From assembly GCA_020636315.1 (NCBI GenBank), contig JACJYA010000007.1:186001-250000 (forward strand): DNA of 64,000 bases. Reading direction: 5' to 3'. Source of the DNA: Lewinellaceae bacterium (GTDB lineage: Bacteria; Bacteroidota; Bacteroidia; Chitinophagales; Saprospiraceae). Both the position numbers and the translations under genes were made by a program. The notes below the pieces were generated by a model, which did no database searches, had not been told where the DNA came from, and was given only the letters and a program-made list of their open reading frames with translations. Positions within the stretch are counted from its first letter, which is position 1. Each line of letters starts with the position of its first letter. Positions 6,888 to 13,878 of this stretch are shown here, piece by piece.

Positions 6888-8087
6888 ATGAAATTCAGAA
6901 GCACCACCCTTACAACGATCGCGATCAGCCTGGCAGTTCTATTTGCAGGCGCCATCCACATTTCCGCAACTGTCGGGTTTTTCCAAAAATGGATTCCTAA
7001 GCTTGCAGCAGCGTCCGTTGTTCCTGCATCCCAGCCGGTTAACAACGCCAATGCCATACAGGTGGCTTTACTGCTGGATACCAGCAACTCCATGGACGGG
7101 CTCATCGAGCAAGCCAAATCCCAGCTGTGGAAGATCCTTAATGAATTGACGCGGGCCAGGAAAGACGGCCAGGTTCCGGACCTTCAGATTGCCCTCTACG
7201 AATATGGGAATTCCGGCCTTTCTGCCCAAACCGGCTATATCCGTCAGGTTCAGCCCTTCACCAACGATATGGACCTGGTTTCCGAAAAATTGTTTTCCCT
7301 AACGACCAATGGAGGGGAGGAATTCTGCGGGCAGGCCATCTATTCCTCTCTCAATGAGCTGCAATGGGGCGCCATCCCCAGTTCACTGCGGCTGATCTAC
7401 ATCGCCGGCAATGAACCTTTTACCCAGGGCAGAGTACCTTACGCCACAGCCTGCTCCCTGGCAAAAGAAAAAGATGTTATTATCAATACCATCTTCTGCG
7501 GAAATTATGAAGAAGGCATCACAGGGCACTGGCAAAGTGGCGCTTTGATGGGAAAAGGTGCTTATTCGAATATCGACCAAAATGCAGCCACGGCATTTAT
7601 CGAGACCCCTTACGACGATAAGATCACTCAACTCAACCTCAGGCTAAATGCCACCTACCTCGCCTACGGCGCCGAGGGGCAGGAATATAAAACCAACCAG
7701 ATGGTTCAGGACCAGAACGCCTTGAAATACAGTACGGCCAACGTCGCTGACCGGGCTGTTTTCAAAAGCTCCGCCAATTACAGCAACGAGAAGTGGGATC
7801 TGGTGGATGCTTACAAAAGAGACAAGAAAATCCTGATAAGGGAAAGGGAAAATATGCCGGATTCTTTGAAACAACTGAGCCGGGACGAGCTGGAGAATGA
7901 AATACAACAGCTGGCACAGGAAAGAGAATCCATCAACCAGGAGATCCGTGAGTTGGGGGAAAAGCGCCGGGCTTACCTTGAGGCAGAAACGGAAAAAGAT
8001 ACTGCTAAAACAGAAAACAGCCTGGGGGCATCCATTCTCAAAGCGCTTCGGGAACAGGCAAAAAAGAAGGGTTTTGTGATTGAATAA
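6888..8087 (+). CDS. Secreted VWA-domain protein with C-terminal coiled coil
   Basis: The 399 residues start with a hydrophobic segment (about 9-25), a signal peptide or anchor. A von Willebrand A domain runs from about 57 to 260, with a complete metal-ion-dependent adhesion site DTSNS (64-68) and a TNGGEEFCG loop. Cysteines 143 (about), near 183 and near 197 could be paired in the periplasm. From about 315 to 399 the chain is charged and helical (repeated E/Q/R), ending with Lys-rich residues. VWA domains bind protein partners through a metal ion. No MoxR ATPase or other usual VWA partner is next to it, so its role is open. It is a single gene between two promoter-sized gaps. Confidence 0.75.
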   Translation: MKFRSTTLTTIAISLAVLFAGAIHISATVGFFQKWIPKLAAASVVPASQPVNNANAIQVALLLDTSNSMDGLIEQAKSQLWKILNELTRARKDGQVPDLQIALYEYGNSGLSAQTGYIRQVQPFTNDMDLVSEKLFSLTTNGGEEFCGQAIYSSLNELQWGAIPSSLRLIYIAGNEPFTQGRVPYATACSLAKEKDVIINTIFCGNYEEGITGHWQSGALMGKGAYSNIDQNAATAFIETPYDDKITQLNLRLNATYLAYGAEGQEYKTNQMVQDQNALKYSTANVADRAVFKSSANYSNEKWDLVDAYKRDKKILIRERENMPDSLKQLSRDELENEIQQLAQERESINQEIRELGEKRRAYLEAETEKDTAKTENSLGASILKALREQAKKKGFVIE

Positions 8088-8190
8088 GCTCTGAGGCATG
8101 ACTTATGCTTTTTAAAGCCTGTGTGCTGAAAGTCACCAAAAGCTATGGACAGCAGGCTTATACTTGTTGGTAAAAACCAAAGCCAACGAT

Positions 8191-9783
8191 ATGAGACCTA
8201 TCAGCTTAACCCTGTTCTTGTATTTTGCACTGATTACCCTTAATGCCCAGCAGGAGTTCAGCCTTCAGCTCCGGCCTTTTACCATAGAAGGTTTTACCGG
8301 AATACAATCATTTGCTTCCGGGCAATATGAAAACTACATTCTGCTGATCGGAGGGCGAACCGACGGGCTTCACCAACGGCAACCTTTTGCCTCCTTTGAC
8401 CCGGCAGGGAACAATACATCTATTCAGGTAATTGACCCTGTGAGCCGGGAGCGGTGGGCCGTTTCCGCCAGCAGCCTCTCCCCTGCCCTGGCAGAGCAGT
8501 TGCAGTCCACCAACATGCAATTCTATCAGGAGGGAGGTTTTCTGTATCTCACCGGCGGATACGGATACAGCCCTAGCGCAGGCGATCACATTACCCATAA
8601 CCGCCTCACAGCCATAGCAGTAGCCCCTTTAATTGAAGCCATTATCGAAGGGCAGGACATCAGCCCTTATTTTCGGCAAATCACCGATGATTTCTTCGCG
8701 GTCACCGGCGGGTACCTGGAAAAGGCGCAAGAAACCTATTACCTGATAGGCGGGCAGCGCTTCACCGGAAGGTACAACCCTCACAACGGCCCTTCTTTCG
8801 TCCAGGAATACACCAATCAGATCCGTAAATTCAGGATCATAGATGACGGAGAAACCCTCAGCGTAGCCGACAAGGAGGCCATCACCGACGAAGTAAACCT
8901 GCACCGGCGGGATTACAATGTCCTGCCCCAGATATTTCCCGACGGCACTTACGGCATGACTGCATTCTCCGGAGTCTTTCAACATACCGAAGACCTCCCT
9001 TTCCTGAATTCTGTTGATATCAGGCCTTCCGGTTATACGGTCAATAACGATTTCCTGCAGTATCTGAACCACTATCATTGCGGCACGCTCCCCCTCTACG
9101 ATGCCAACAGCAACAGGATGCACAGCGTTTTTTTCGGAGGGATCAGCCAGTATTTCCTCGATGAAAACGGCGCCTTAATACGCGACGATAATGTTCCTTT
9201 CGTTTCTACTATCGGAAGAGTGAGCCGGATGGCCGGTGGGAATATGACGGAACAGAAGATCGGAGAACTGCCTTCCCTGCTGGGTTCAGGTTCTGAGTTT
9301 ATGCTCCTCCCGGGAGTTCCACAGTATGCTCCCGGCATTATTGACCTGGCTGCCTTGCCGGAAGACACCACCCTTATCGGCTATCTTATTGGGGGGATCG
9401 CAAGTACTCAGCCCAATATCTTTTTTATCAATAACGGCACCCAAAGCTGGGCTCAAACGACGCTTTTTGAGGTCCATTACATTCCGGAAAGCACCACCTC
9501 CTATCACTTCCTTGAAAGCCATTCCATTATTTCCAACCTGGAAGCCTATCCTAACCCTGCAAAGCAGGAAGTCAACCTGGACTTCAGGCTGGCGGAAAGC
9601 ACGGGGCTGGCAGCTACAGTACAGGATACAAACGGCCGAATAATATCAGTACACCGGTTTCCGGAAATGGCTGCCGGTTTTCAAACACTTAAGCTATCTC
9701 TCGCCGGGATCTCTCCGGGAGCATATATTCTTGTCATTACCGATGGCAGAGAACAAAAGCATGTTACCGTAATGGTTGAATGA
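8191..9783 (+). CDS. Secreted kelch-like beta-propeller protein with T9SS sorting domain
   Basis: From the ATG at 8191 a signal peptide (about 1-20, ending LITLNAQ) precedes about 420 residues with kelch-like blades such as ILLIGGRTDG, YLTGGYGYSP, YYLIGGQRF and YLIGGIAS. The last 80 residues form a type A sorting domain: YPNPAKQEVNLDF, then a GRI-type strand and the terminal AYILVITDG. Such proteins cross the outer membrane through the type IX system and are usually attached to the cell surface. A TTG at 8164 in the same frame would add nine residues before the signal peptide and is less likely. The binding target is unknown. Confidence 0.82.
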   Translation: MRPISLTLFLYFALITLNAQQEFSLQLRPFTIEGFTGIQSFASGQYENYILLIGGRTDGLHQRQPFASFDPAGNNTSIQVIDPVSRERWAVSASSLSPALAEQLQSTNMQFYQEGGFLYLTGGYGYSPSAGDHITHNRLTAIAVAPLIEAIIEGQDISPYFRQITDDFFAVTGGYLEKAQETYYLIGGQRFTGRYNPHNGPSFVQEYTNQIRKFRIIDDGETLSVADKEAITDEVNLHRRDYNVLPQIFPDGTYGMTAFSGVFQHTEDLPFLNSVDIRPSGYTVNNDFLQYLNHYHCGTLPLYDANSNRMHSVFFGGISQYFLDENGALIRDDNVPFVSTIGRVSRMAGGNMTEQKIGELPSLLGSGSEFMLLPGVPQYAPGIIDLAALPEDTTLIGYLIGGIASTQPNIFFINNGTQSWAQTTLFEVHYIPESTTSYHFLESHSIISNLEAYPNPAKQEVNLDFRLAESTGLAATVQDTNGRIISVHRFPEMAAGFQTLKLSLAGISPGAYILVITDGREQKHVTVMVE

Positions 9784-9870
9784 TGCCTTTCGGATGGATG
9801 GCAGAAGGGCTTTCAGGATGTCTCTGGAAAATTATCCCTAATTTTATCAGCGAAAACTGCAGTCCGGCCT

Positions 9871-10374
9871 ATGGAGAAGGTGATCATCGTTGCAAAATCC
9901 GATAATAACGTTATTGGCAGGAATGGGGCCCTACCCTGGCAAATGCCCGCCGACCTGGCCTTCTTTTCCCGCCAGATAAAAGGATGCTACCTGCTCAGCG
10001 GGCGCAAGTCTTATGAATCGGCTCAGGGCAAAGAGATCTTTAGCAACAGGCCCTTTGTGATTCTAACCCGCCGAAAAGGGTTTCAACCCGAAGAAGGGAA
10101 GGCCGCCCACTCTCTGGAAGAAGGTATTTCGACAGCTGAAGCCGATGGAGCCAAAAGGCTTTGTATCCTCGGTGGGGAAGAAGTCTATCGGCAGGCGCTA
10201 AAAGTAGCAGACAAGCTGATCATAACGGAAATCCATACCGAGATCGAAAACGGGAATGCCTTTTTCCCCGACATAAATTTCGGGCACTGGAAGGAATACA
10301 AACGGGAAGACCACAAGAAAGACCGATATAACCCTTATGATTTCTCTTTTGTCTTTTACATCAGGGTCCGTTAA
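9871..10374 (+). CDS. folA: Dihydrofolate reductase
   Basis: The 167-residue protein fits the DHFR family along its length. It has IIVAKSDNNVIGRNGALPW at the N-terminus, the active-site Asp in MPADLAFF, the NADPH-binding GRKSYES, and ILGGEEVYRQAL with ITEIHTEIENGNAFFP near the C-terminus. It reduces dihydrofolate to tetrahydrofolate with NADPH in the cytoplasm, for thymidylate, purine and methionine synthesis. No thyA lies beside it in the window, although folA and thyA are often neighbours. It converges with the DUF5777 gene (22 bp between stops). Confidence 0.93.
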   Translation: MEKVIIVAKSDNNVIGRNGALPWQMPADLAFFSRQIKGCYLLSGRKSYESAQGKEIFSNRPFVILTRRKGFQPEEGKAAHSLEEGISTAEADGAKRLCILGGEEVYRQALKVADKLIITEIHTEIENGNAFFPDINFGHWKEYKREDHKKDRYNPYDFSFVFYIRVR

Positions 10375-10395
10375 ACGGTTTTTAATCTTTCTTAT

Positions 10396-11304
10396 TCAGT
10401 CAATACCCTCAATTTTCGGCCGGGCCAGAGTAAATACCCGGGAAATGTTGAAGCCGAAATGTATGCCTCCGTCCAACCAGTCTTCGACTGTCTCAGTGAC
10501 GTACCCCTTCTCGATCATGGAGGTAGAGTTCGTGAAGTGAAGTTGAAAAACGTGGCCTCCTGTTTCAATATCAAAACCCAGGGAAAAAGCGTTGCGGTAT
10601 CCAGGAGCCAGTTGATCCGGAAGAACGTAAATATACTCTGCATTCAGCGTGATCCGTTTGGTCAGTTTTATCCGCCCCGCCCCTCCGATAGCAAATACAT
10701 CATGGTGTTCTGCCGAAGTCTCCACCAGGTTGCGGTGAACTACGGTTGGGGATAACTGCAAGGTCAGCCCTTCGCTGAATTTCCGCCCAAGGATCATCTG
10801 AAAAGTATAGTACAACCTGGAACTGAAGTAATTCTCCCGGCCCGGGTTCTGCCATTTCAGGGTTTGTACGGCTGTGCTGGCAAACACGGCTGCGGTAAGT
10901 GGCATTCTCCGTTTGCCGGTGCTTTGCCTTAAAAATTTATACTTGACAAAACCGTCATAGGTTTTCTGAAAGCTGCTTCTGCCCAATCCAATAGTTAGCT
11001 GGCTGGTGATTCCATAGTCTGCCCCAATTCTTATGCTGGCATTATCCAACCCGAAAAGTTCATAGGTGCCACCGTTCAGGGTGCCGAACCGGTGGGAGAT
11101 CTTGACGTCCAGAACACCGGCAGCCGTACTTTCGAGGGAATGCAGGTTCACCACCCGGTTGGTTTTGAAACTGGCTGAAACGTAATCCGTAGTTTCTTCT
11201 TCCTCACCCAATAGAGAAAGCAGGCCGCCATCCTGAGCCATCAGGTTGCAACCGGCCAAAATATACAGAAGTAACGGAAGTATTTTTTTCATCCACCTTT
11301 TCAT
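10396..11304 (-). CDS. DUF5777-type outer-membrane beta-barrel protein
   Basis: This 302-residue protein has an N-terminal signal peptide (1-23, CNLMAQ end), a short acidic linker with GEEEETTDYV, and then alternating strands typical of a beta barrel. The family signature FKTNRVVNLHSLE and ISHRFG is clear, as is the C-terminal LDGGIHFGFNISRVFTL. DUF5777 proteins occur in Bacteroidota next to YceI and c-type haem lipoproteins, as here; their function is not established. It is the last gene of the 13.65-10.4 kb cluster. A terminator-like hairpin (11314-11339) separates it from yceI, so it may be expressed less, or from its own promoter. A role as an outer-membrane partner of the haem lipoproteins is inference. 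Confidence 0.82.
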   Translation of the reverse strand: MKRWMKKILPLLLYILAGCNLMAQDGGLLSLLGEEEETTDYVSASFKTNRVVNLHSLESTAAGVLDVKISHRFGTLNGGTYELFGLDNASIRIGADYGITSQLTIGLGRSSFQKTYDGFVKYKFLRQSTGKRRMPLTAAVFASTAVQTLKWQNPGRENYFSSRLYYTFQMILGRKFSEGLTLQLSPTVVHRNLVETSAEHHDVFAIGGAGRIKLTKRITLNAEYIYVLPDQLAPGYRNAFSLGFDIETGGHVFQLHFTNSTSMIEKGYVTETVEDWLDGGIHFGFNISRVFTLARPKIEGID

Positions 11305-11313
11305 TTACAATAA

Positions 11314-11339
11314 GAAAAAAAAGGGGGTTGTGGCCCCCT
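11314..11339 (-). terminator. Intergenic terminator between YceI and DUF5777 genes
   Basis: On the minus strand AGGGGG and CCCCCT flank a six-base loop and are followed by a run of eight T residues. It could end or attenuate transcription of the upstream lipoprotein/YceI genes. Confidence 0.6.
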
Positions 11340-11362
11340 GGCTGGTATGGCATGGAAACAGG

Positions 11363-11938
11363 TCAGGACCCTTTTTTCAATTCTTCGAGCCCTACTTCAA
11401 CTTCTATTCGGACCTCCCGGGCGATGTTGTCACGCACCACAGCGGGGATCTCAATATCATAATCGGCAACCAAAACCGTAAAGCTGGAGACGGCACTTAT
11501 GGCCCTGTCTTTCACGATGAACTTACCCGGCGCTTCCACTTCCCTGGTTACCCCATGGATGGTGAGGTTGCCTTTTACTTTAACGGGATACTCCCCGTCT
11601 TTTCCCAGGTTCACTTCTCCCATGTCGGGCACCTCTCCCTTAAAAAAAGCTTTGGGATATTTACTGCTTTCCATATAATTTTCATTGAAATGCTCCTGCA
11701 TCAACGCCTTTTCAAATTGAAATGCTTTTATCAGGACGGCAAATTCCATTTCTCCTGTTGTTGCATCCAGGACCGCTGTTGCTTTGCTGTTGTGGGCCTC
11801 GATCTTTTCCACCGGAGCATCCGAGAAAAAAGAGACTTTTCCCTCCCTTGTGAAATATTTCTGGGCCTGAAGGGTAGGCCCCATCATCAGGGCTGCCGCC
11901 ACCAAAACAAAAAAGAATGCTTTTTTCTGCATGATCAA
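11363..11938 (-). CDS. YceI-family periplasmic lipid-binding protein
   Basis: The 191 residues begin with a signal peptide (1-25, ending TLQAQ) and then fold as a lipocalin-like YceI barrel. Family marks are HFNENYMESSKYPKAFFKG, the GVTREV turn, and strand pairs VKGNLTIHG and EVRIEVEVG. YceI proteins bind polyisoprenoid or quinone-like lipids in the periplasm. The position between an OB-fold protein and a DUF5777 barrel, downstream of two haem lipoproteins, suggests an envelope redox or lipid module (inference). The gap to the upstream gene is only 30 bp, which supports cotranscription. Confidence 0.9.
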   Translation of the reverse strand: MIMQKKAFFFVLVAAALMMGPTLQAQKYFTREGKVSFFSDAPVEKIEAHNSKATAVLDATTGEMEFAVLIKAFQFEKALMQEHFNENYMESSKYPKAFFKGEVPDMGEVNLGKDGEYPVKVKGNLTIHGVTREVEAPGKFIVKDRAISAVSSFTVLVADYDIEIPAVVRDNIAREVRIEVEVGLEELKKGS

Positions 11939-11968
11939 TCAGTTATTTGGTTCGATTTCATAAATGAG

Positions 11969-12379
11969 TCATACTAATACACAGCGCACCAGCACCACAT
12001 CCATCAGCATGCCGGTGCATATACCCTTGAAGGTTACCTTCTCGCCGGGTTGAAAATCTGTTTTTTCCTGTTTGGAAAGATTATCCAGCTGACAAATGAC
12101 ACCAAACAGTTCATTTCCCGTTTCCAGGGTAACACTGATATTTCCATCATCCCCTTTGCTGACTTCCTTGACCGTACCCGTAACCTTGATAACCTTGTCG
12201 AGGTATTTCTGGTTAGCGGCAGACTCGTCGGCCTCAAAAGCTGAAAAAAGGTCCGGTGCATTGAGTGCGACATCAGCTTCAGCCCTGGCCATGTTTTTGA
12301 ATGGCTTATTGTAAATAAAGTACCCCGTGCCCAGCCCAAGCAAAGCCAGGAATAGGCCAACGGCTAATAATTTTTTCAT
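11969..12379 (-). CDS. OB-fold (tRNA_anti-like) membrane-anchored protein
   Basis: From the ATG at 12377-12379 the product has 136 residues: one N-terminal membrane helix (about 4-24, LLAVGLFLALLGLG) and then an OB-fold of the tRNA_anti-like type, with YLDKVIKVTGTVKEV, ISVTLETG, FGVICQL and VTFKGICTG. The frame can be extended upstream to 12454, but that start would overlap the previous gene. The chosen start leaves a normal 55-bp gap. Despite the family name, these proteins are not shown to bind tRNA. The helix would place the OB-fold in the periplasm beside the haem lipoproteins. Cys residues in GVICQL, GICTG and VRCVLV are odd for such a small domain. Confidence 0.78.
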   Translation of the reverse strand: MKKLLAVGLFLALLGLGTGYFIYNKPFKNMARAEADVALNAPDLFSAFEADESAANQKYLDKVIKVTGTVKEVSKGDDGNISVTLETGNELFGVICQLDNLSKQEKTDFQPGEKVTFKGICTGMLMDVVLVRCVLV

Positions 12380-12434
12380 GATAACCTGATTTTGTCTGGT
12401 TCCAGAATATTTAAATTGCTCATCCTTCAGGTGG

Positions 12435-12806
12435 TTAGTTATTGGGGGCCCCATCAGTTATCCACTGTTCAATTTTGAGGATGTCACATTCGGGAAGTTG
12501 GGCGGCCCCCTGAGGCATTGGAGAGAAACCGGGCTGGTGCTGAATTGCTCCCAGGAACCGCCCATTATCGACGTACACTTTTAGGTTGTTATACCCTTCC
12601 AGCGTAATTCCTGCCGTATTAACTGCCGCACTATGGCAAACATAGCAGTTCCCCGAAAGTAAAGGCTGAACGGTACCGGAATAGGAAACACTCTGTGTGT
12701 CACACTCAACCGCCGGGTACAATTCTTCTTCAACATCGTAATAACAACCCGTGATACCCAGTGCAAAAAACGTGATGGAAAAAAAGATACACCTTTTTAT
12801 TTTCAT
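12435..12806 (-). CDS. Small c-type haem lipoprotein
   Basis: This 123-residue protein has a lipoprotein signal (lipobox LGITGC, Cys21) and one haem-binding CYVCH motif (CX2CH), followed by MPQGAA, which could give the axial Met, and the terminal ILKIEQWITDGAPNN. This is the planctomycete-type cytochrome c (PSCyt1-like) fold used in Bacteroidota lipoproteins. It is clearly a paralogue of the second domain of the next protein (12872-13654): both read CDT-x-x-VSY, CxxCH, GRF-x-GA, PMP-x-GAA. It would sit on a membrane facing the periplasm or outside and carry electrons. It lies 65 bp downstream of that gene. Confidence 0.83.
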   Translation of the reverse strand: MKIKRCIFFSITFFALGITGCYYDVEEELYPAVECDTQSVSYSGTVQPLLSGNCYVCHSAAVNTAGITLEGYNNLKVYVDNGRFLGAIQHQPGFSPMPQGAAQLPECDILKIEQWITDGAPNN

Positions 12807-12871
12807 TATTCAGCTTCTGTTGGTTTGTGTATTGTAAGGATAACTGAAAAACCGGCCTTTTGTTCCCGCAC

Positions 12872-13654
12872 TCAGTTCTCGGGAGCGCCGGCATTTATCC
12901 AGGCACGGATCATGAGAAGATCACAATCCGGAAGAGGTTCAGCGGCCCCGTATGGCATAGGGACAAACCCCGTTTCCCAGGCCAATGCGCCATAAAAGCG
13001 CCCTTCATTTATTTTTGCCACCACGTTATCATAAGCCTCCAGGACGAAACCTCCAACCGGGTTTGGGCCCTGATGGCATCCCAGGCAGTTGCTTTCAAGG
13101 ATAGGCCGGATATCAGAAACGTAACTTACCGCTGTTGTGTCACACCCGCCGGCTCCCGGATCACAGCTCTCATTTTTTGCCCCCTGAAGTATCCATTCAG
13201 CCACTAAGCTGACCTGGGAAGAAGACAATGGCGGGTTCGGAGCCTGGGGCATACGCTTGTCCGGGTCATTTTCAGTAATCACTTCGTACAGATCACTCCT
13301 GCTGAGGTTAAAAGGAGTAATTTCTCCGGTTGCCATTACTGACTCGTAGGAGGTAAGGATTACCCCTTTTTGAGCAGAATTTTCATCATGGCAGCCACTT
13401 TTTGCACAATTGGAACGCAGGATAGGCAGAACTTCAAGTTCGAAATAAACCACATCCGGGTCACAGGGCGTTCCTGTGGCCATTGTATCCGTCGGGTTAT
13501 TGCCTGTGGTATCTGTAGGGTTGTTATTCCCCGTAGTATCGATGGGGGTAATGTCTCCATCGATGGTAAATGGTTCATGCTGGCAGGAAAAAAAGCTCAA
13601 CCCCAGCCCCAGCCCAAAGATCAAAACCGGCAACCCGTATTTTTTTATCTCCAT
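12872..13654 (-). CDS. Two-domain c-type haem lipoprotein
   Basis: The ATG at 13652-13654 gives 260 residues: a lipoprotein signal with lipobox LSFFSC, a flexible Thr/Asn/Pro-rich linker with repeated NPTDTTGN, and then two cytochrome-like domains. The first has CAKSGCH, a CX4CH haem motif, with RMPQAPNPP; the second has CLGCH (CX2CH) with FVPMPYGAA. Each ends in a W-I-x-x-GA segment. A longer in-frame start at 13705 would overlap the promoter at 13675-13705 and is rejected. It is the first gene of the haem/OB-fold/YceI/DUF5777 cluster. A surface or periplasmic electron carrier is likely; the partner is unknown. Confidence 0.83.
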   Translation of the reverse strand: MEIKKYGLPVLIFGLGLGLSFFSCQHEPFTIDGDITPIDTTGNNNPTDTTGNNPTDTMATGTPCDPDVVYFELEVLPILRSNCAKSGCHDENSAQKGVILTSYESVMATGEITPFNLSRSDLYEVITENDPDKRMPQAPNPPLSSSQVSLVAEWILQGAKNESCDPGAGGCDTTAVSYVSDIRPILESNCLGCHQGPNPVGGFVLEAYDNVVAKINEGRFYGALAWETGFVPMPYGAAEPLPDCDLLMIRAWINAGAPEN

Positions 13655-13674
13655 AATGTTCAATAATATGCAGC

Positions 13675-13705
13675 CAAAAGTAGGCCATCTATCTTCAACT
13701 GTCAA
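13675..13705 (-). promoter_or_regulatory. Bacteroidota promoter of the haem lipoprotein cluster
   Basis: On the minus strand TTG (13703-13705) is separated by exactly 20 bases from TACTTTTG (13675-13682), a perfect TAnnTTTG. The start codon at 13654 follows about 20 bases later, which fixes the translation start. Confidence 0.7.
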
Positions 13706-13808
13706 TTCTGTTTCTCCGAACGGGAATTTTCCCTCGCTGAACGGGAAGGATTATTTGTAAATGACAAACAGCAGGTCATTCGTCATGGGTTACAGGTGAC
13801 TTTTGTCC

Positions 13809-13839
13809 TTGTTTCTTAGGCCCTGCCATGGAAACTTTG
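13809..13839 (+). promoter_or_regulatory. Probable maeB promoter
   Basis: TTG (13809-13811), 20 bases, then AAACTTTG (13832-13839), one mismatch from TAnnTTTG. It overlaps the upstream ATG at 13828 and so supports initiation at 13879. Confidence 0.5.
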
Positions 13840-13878
13840 CACTACTTATTAAAATTGCTAAAATCAAGCCCTCCATTT

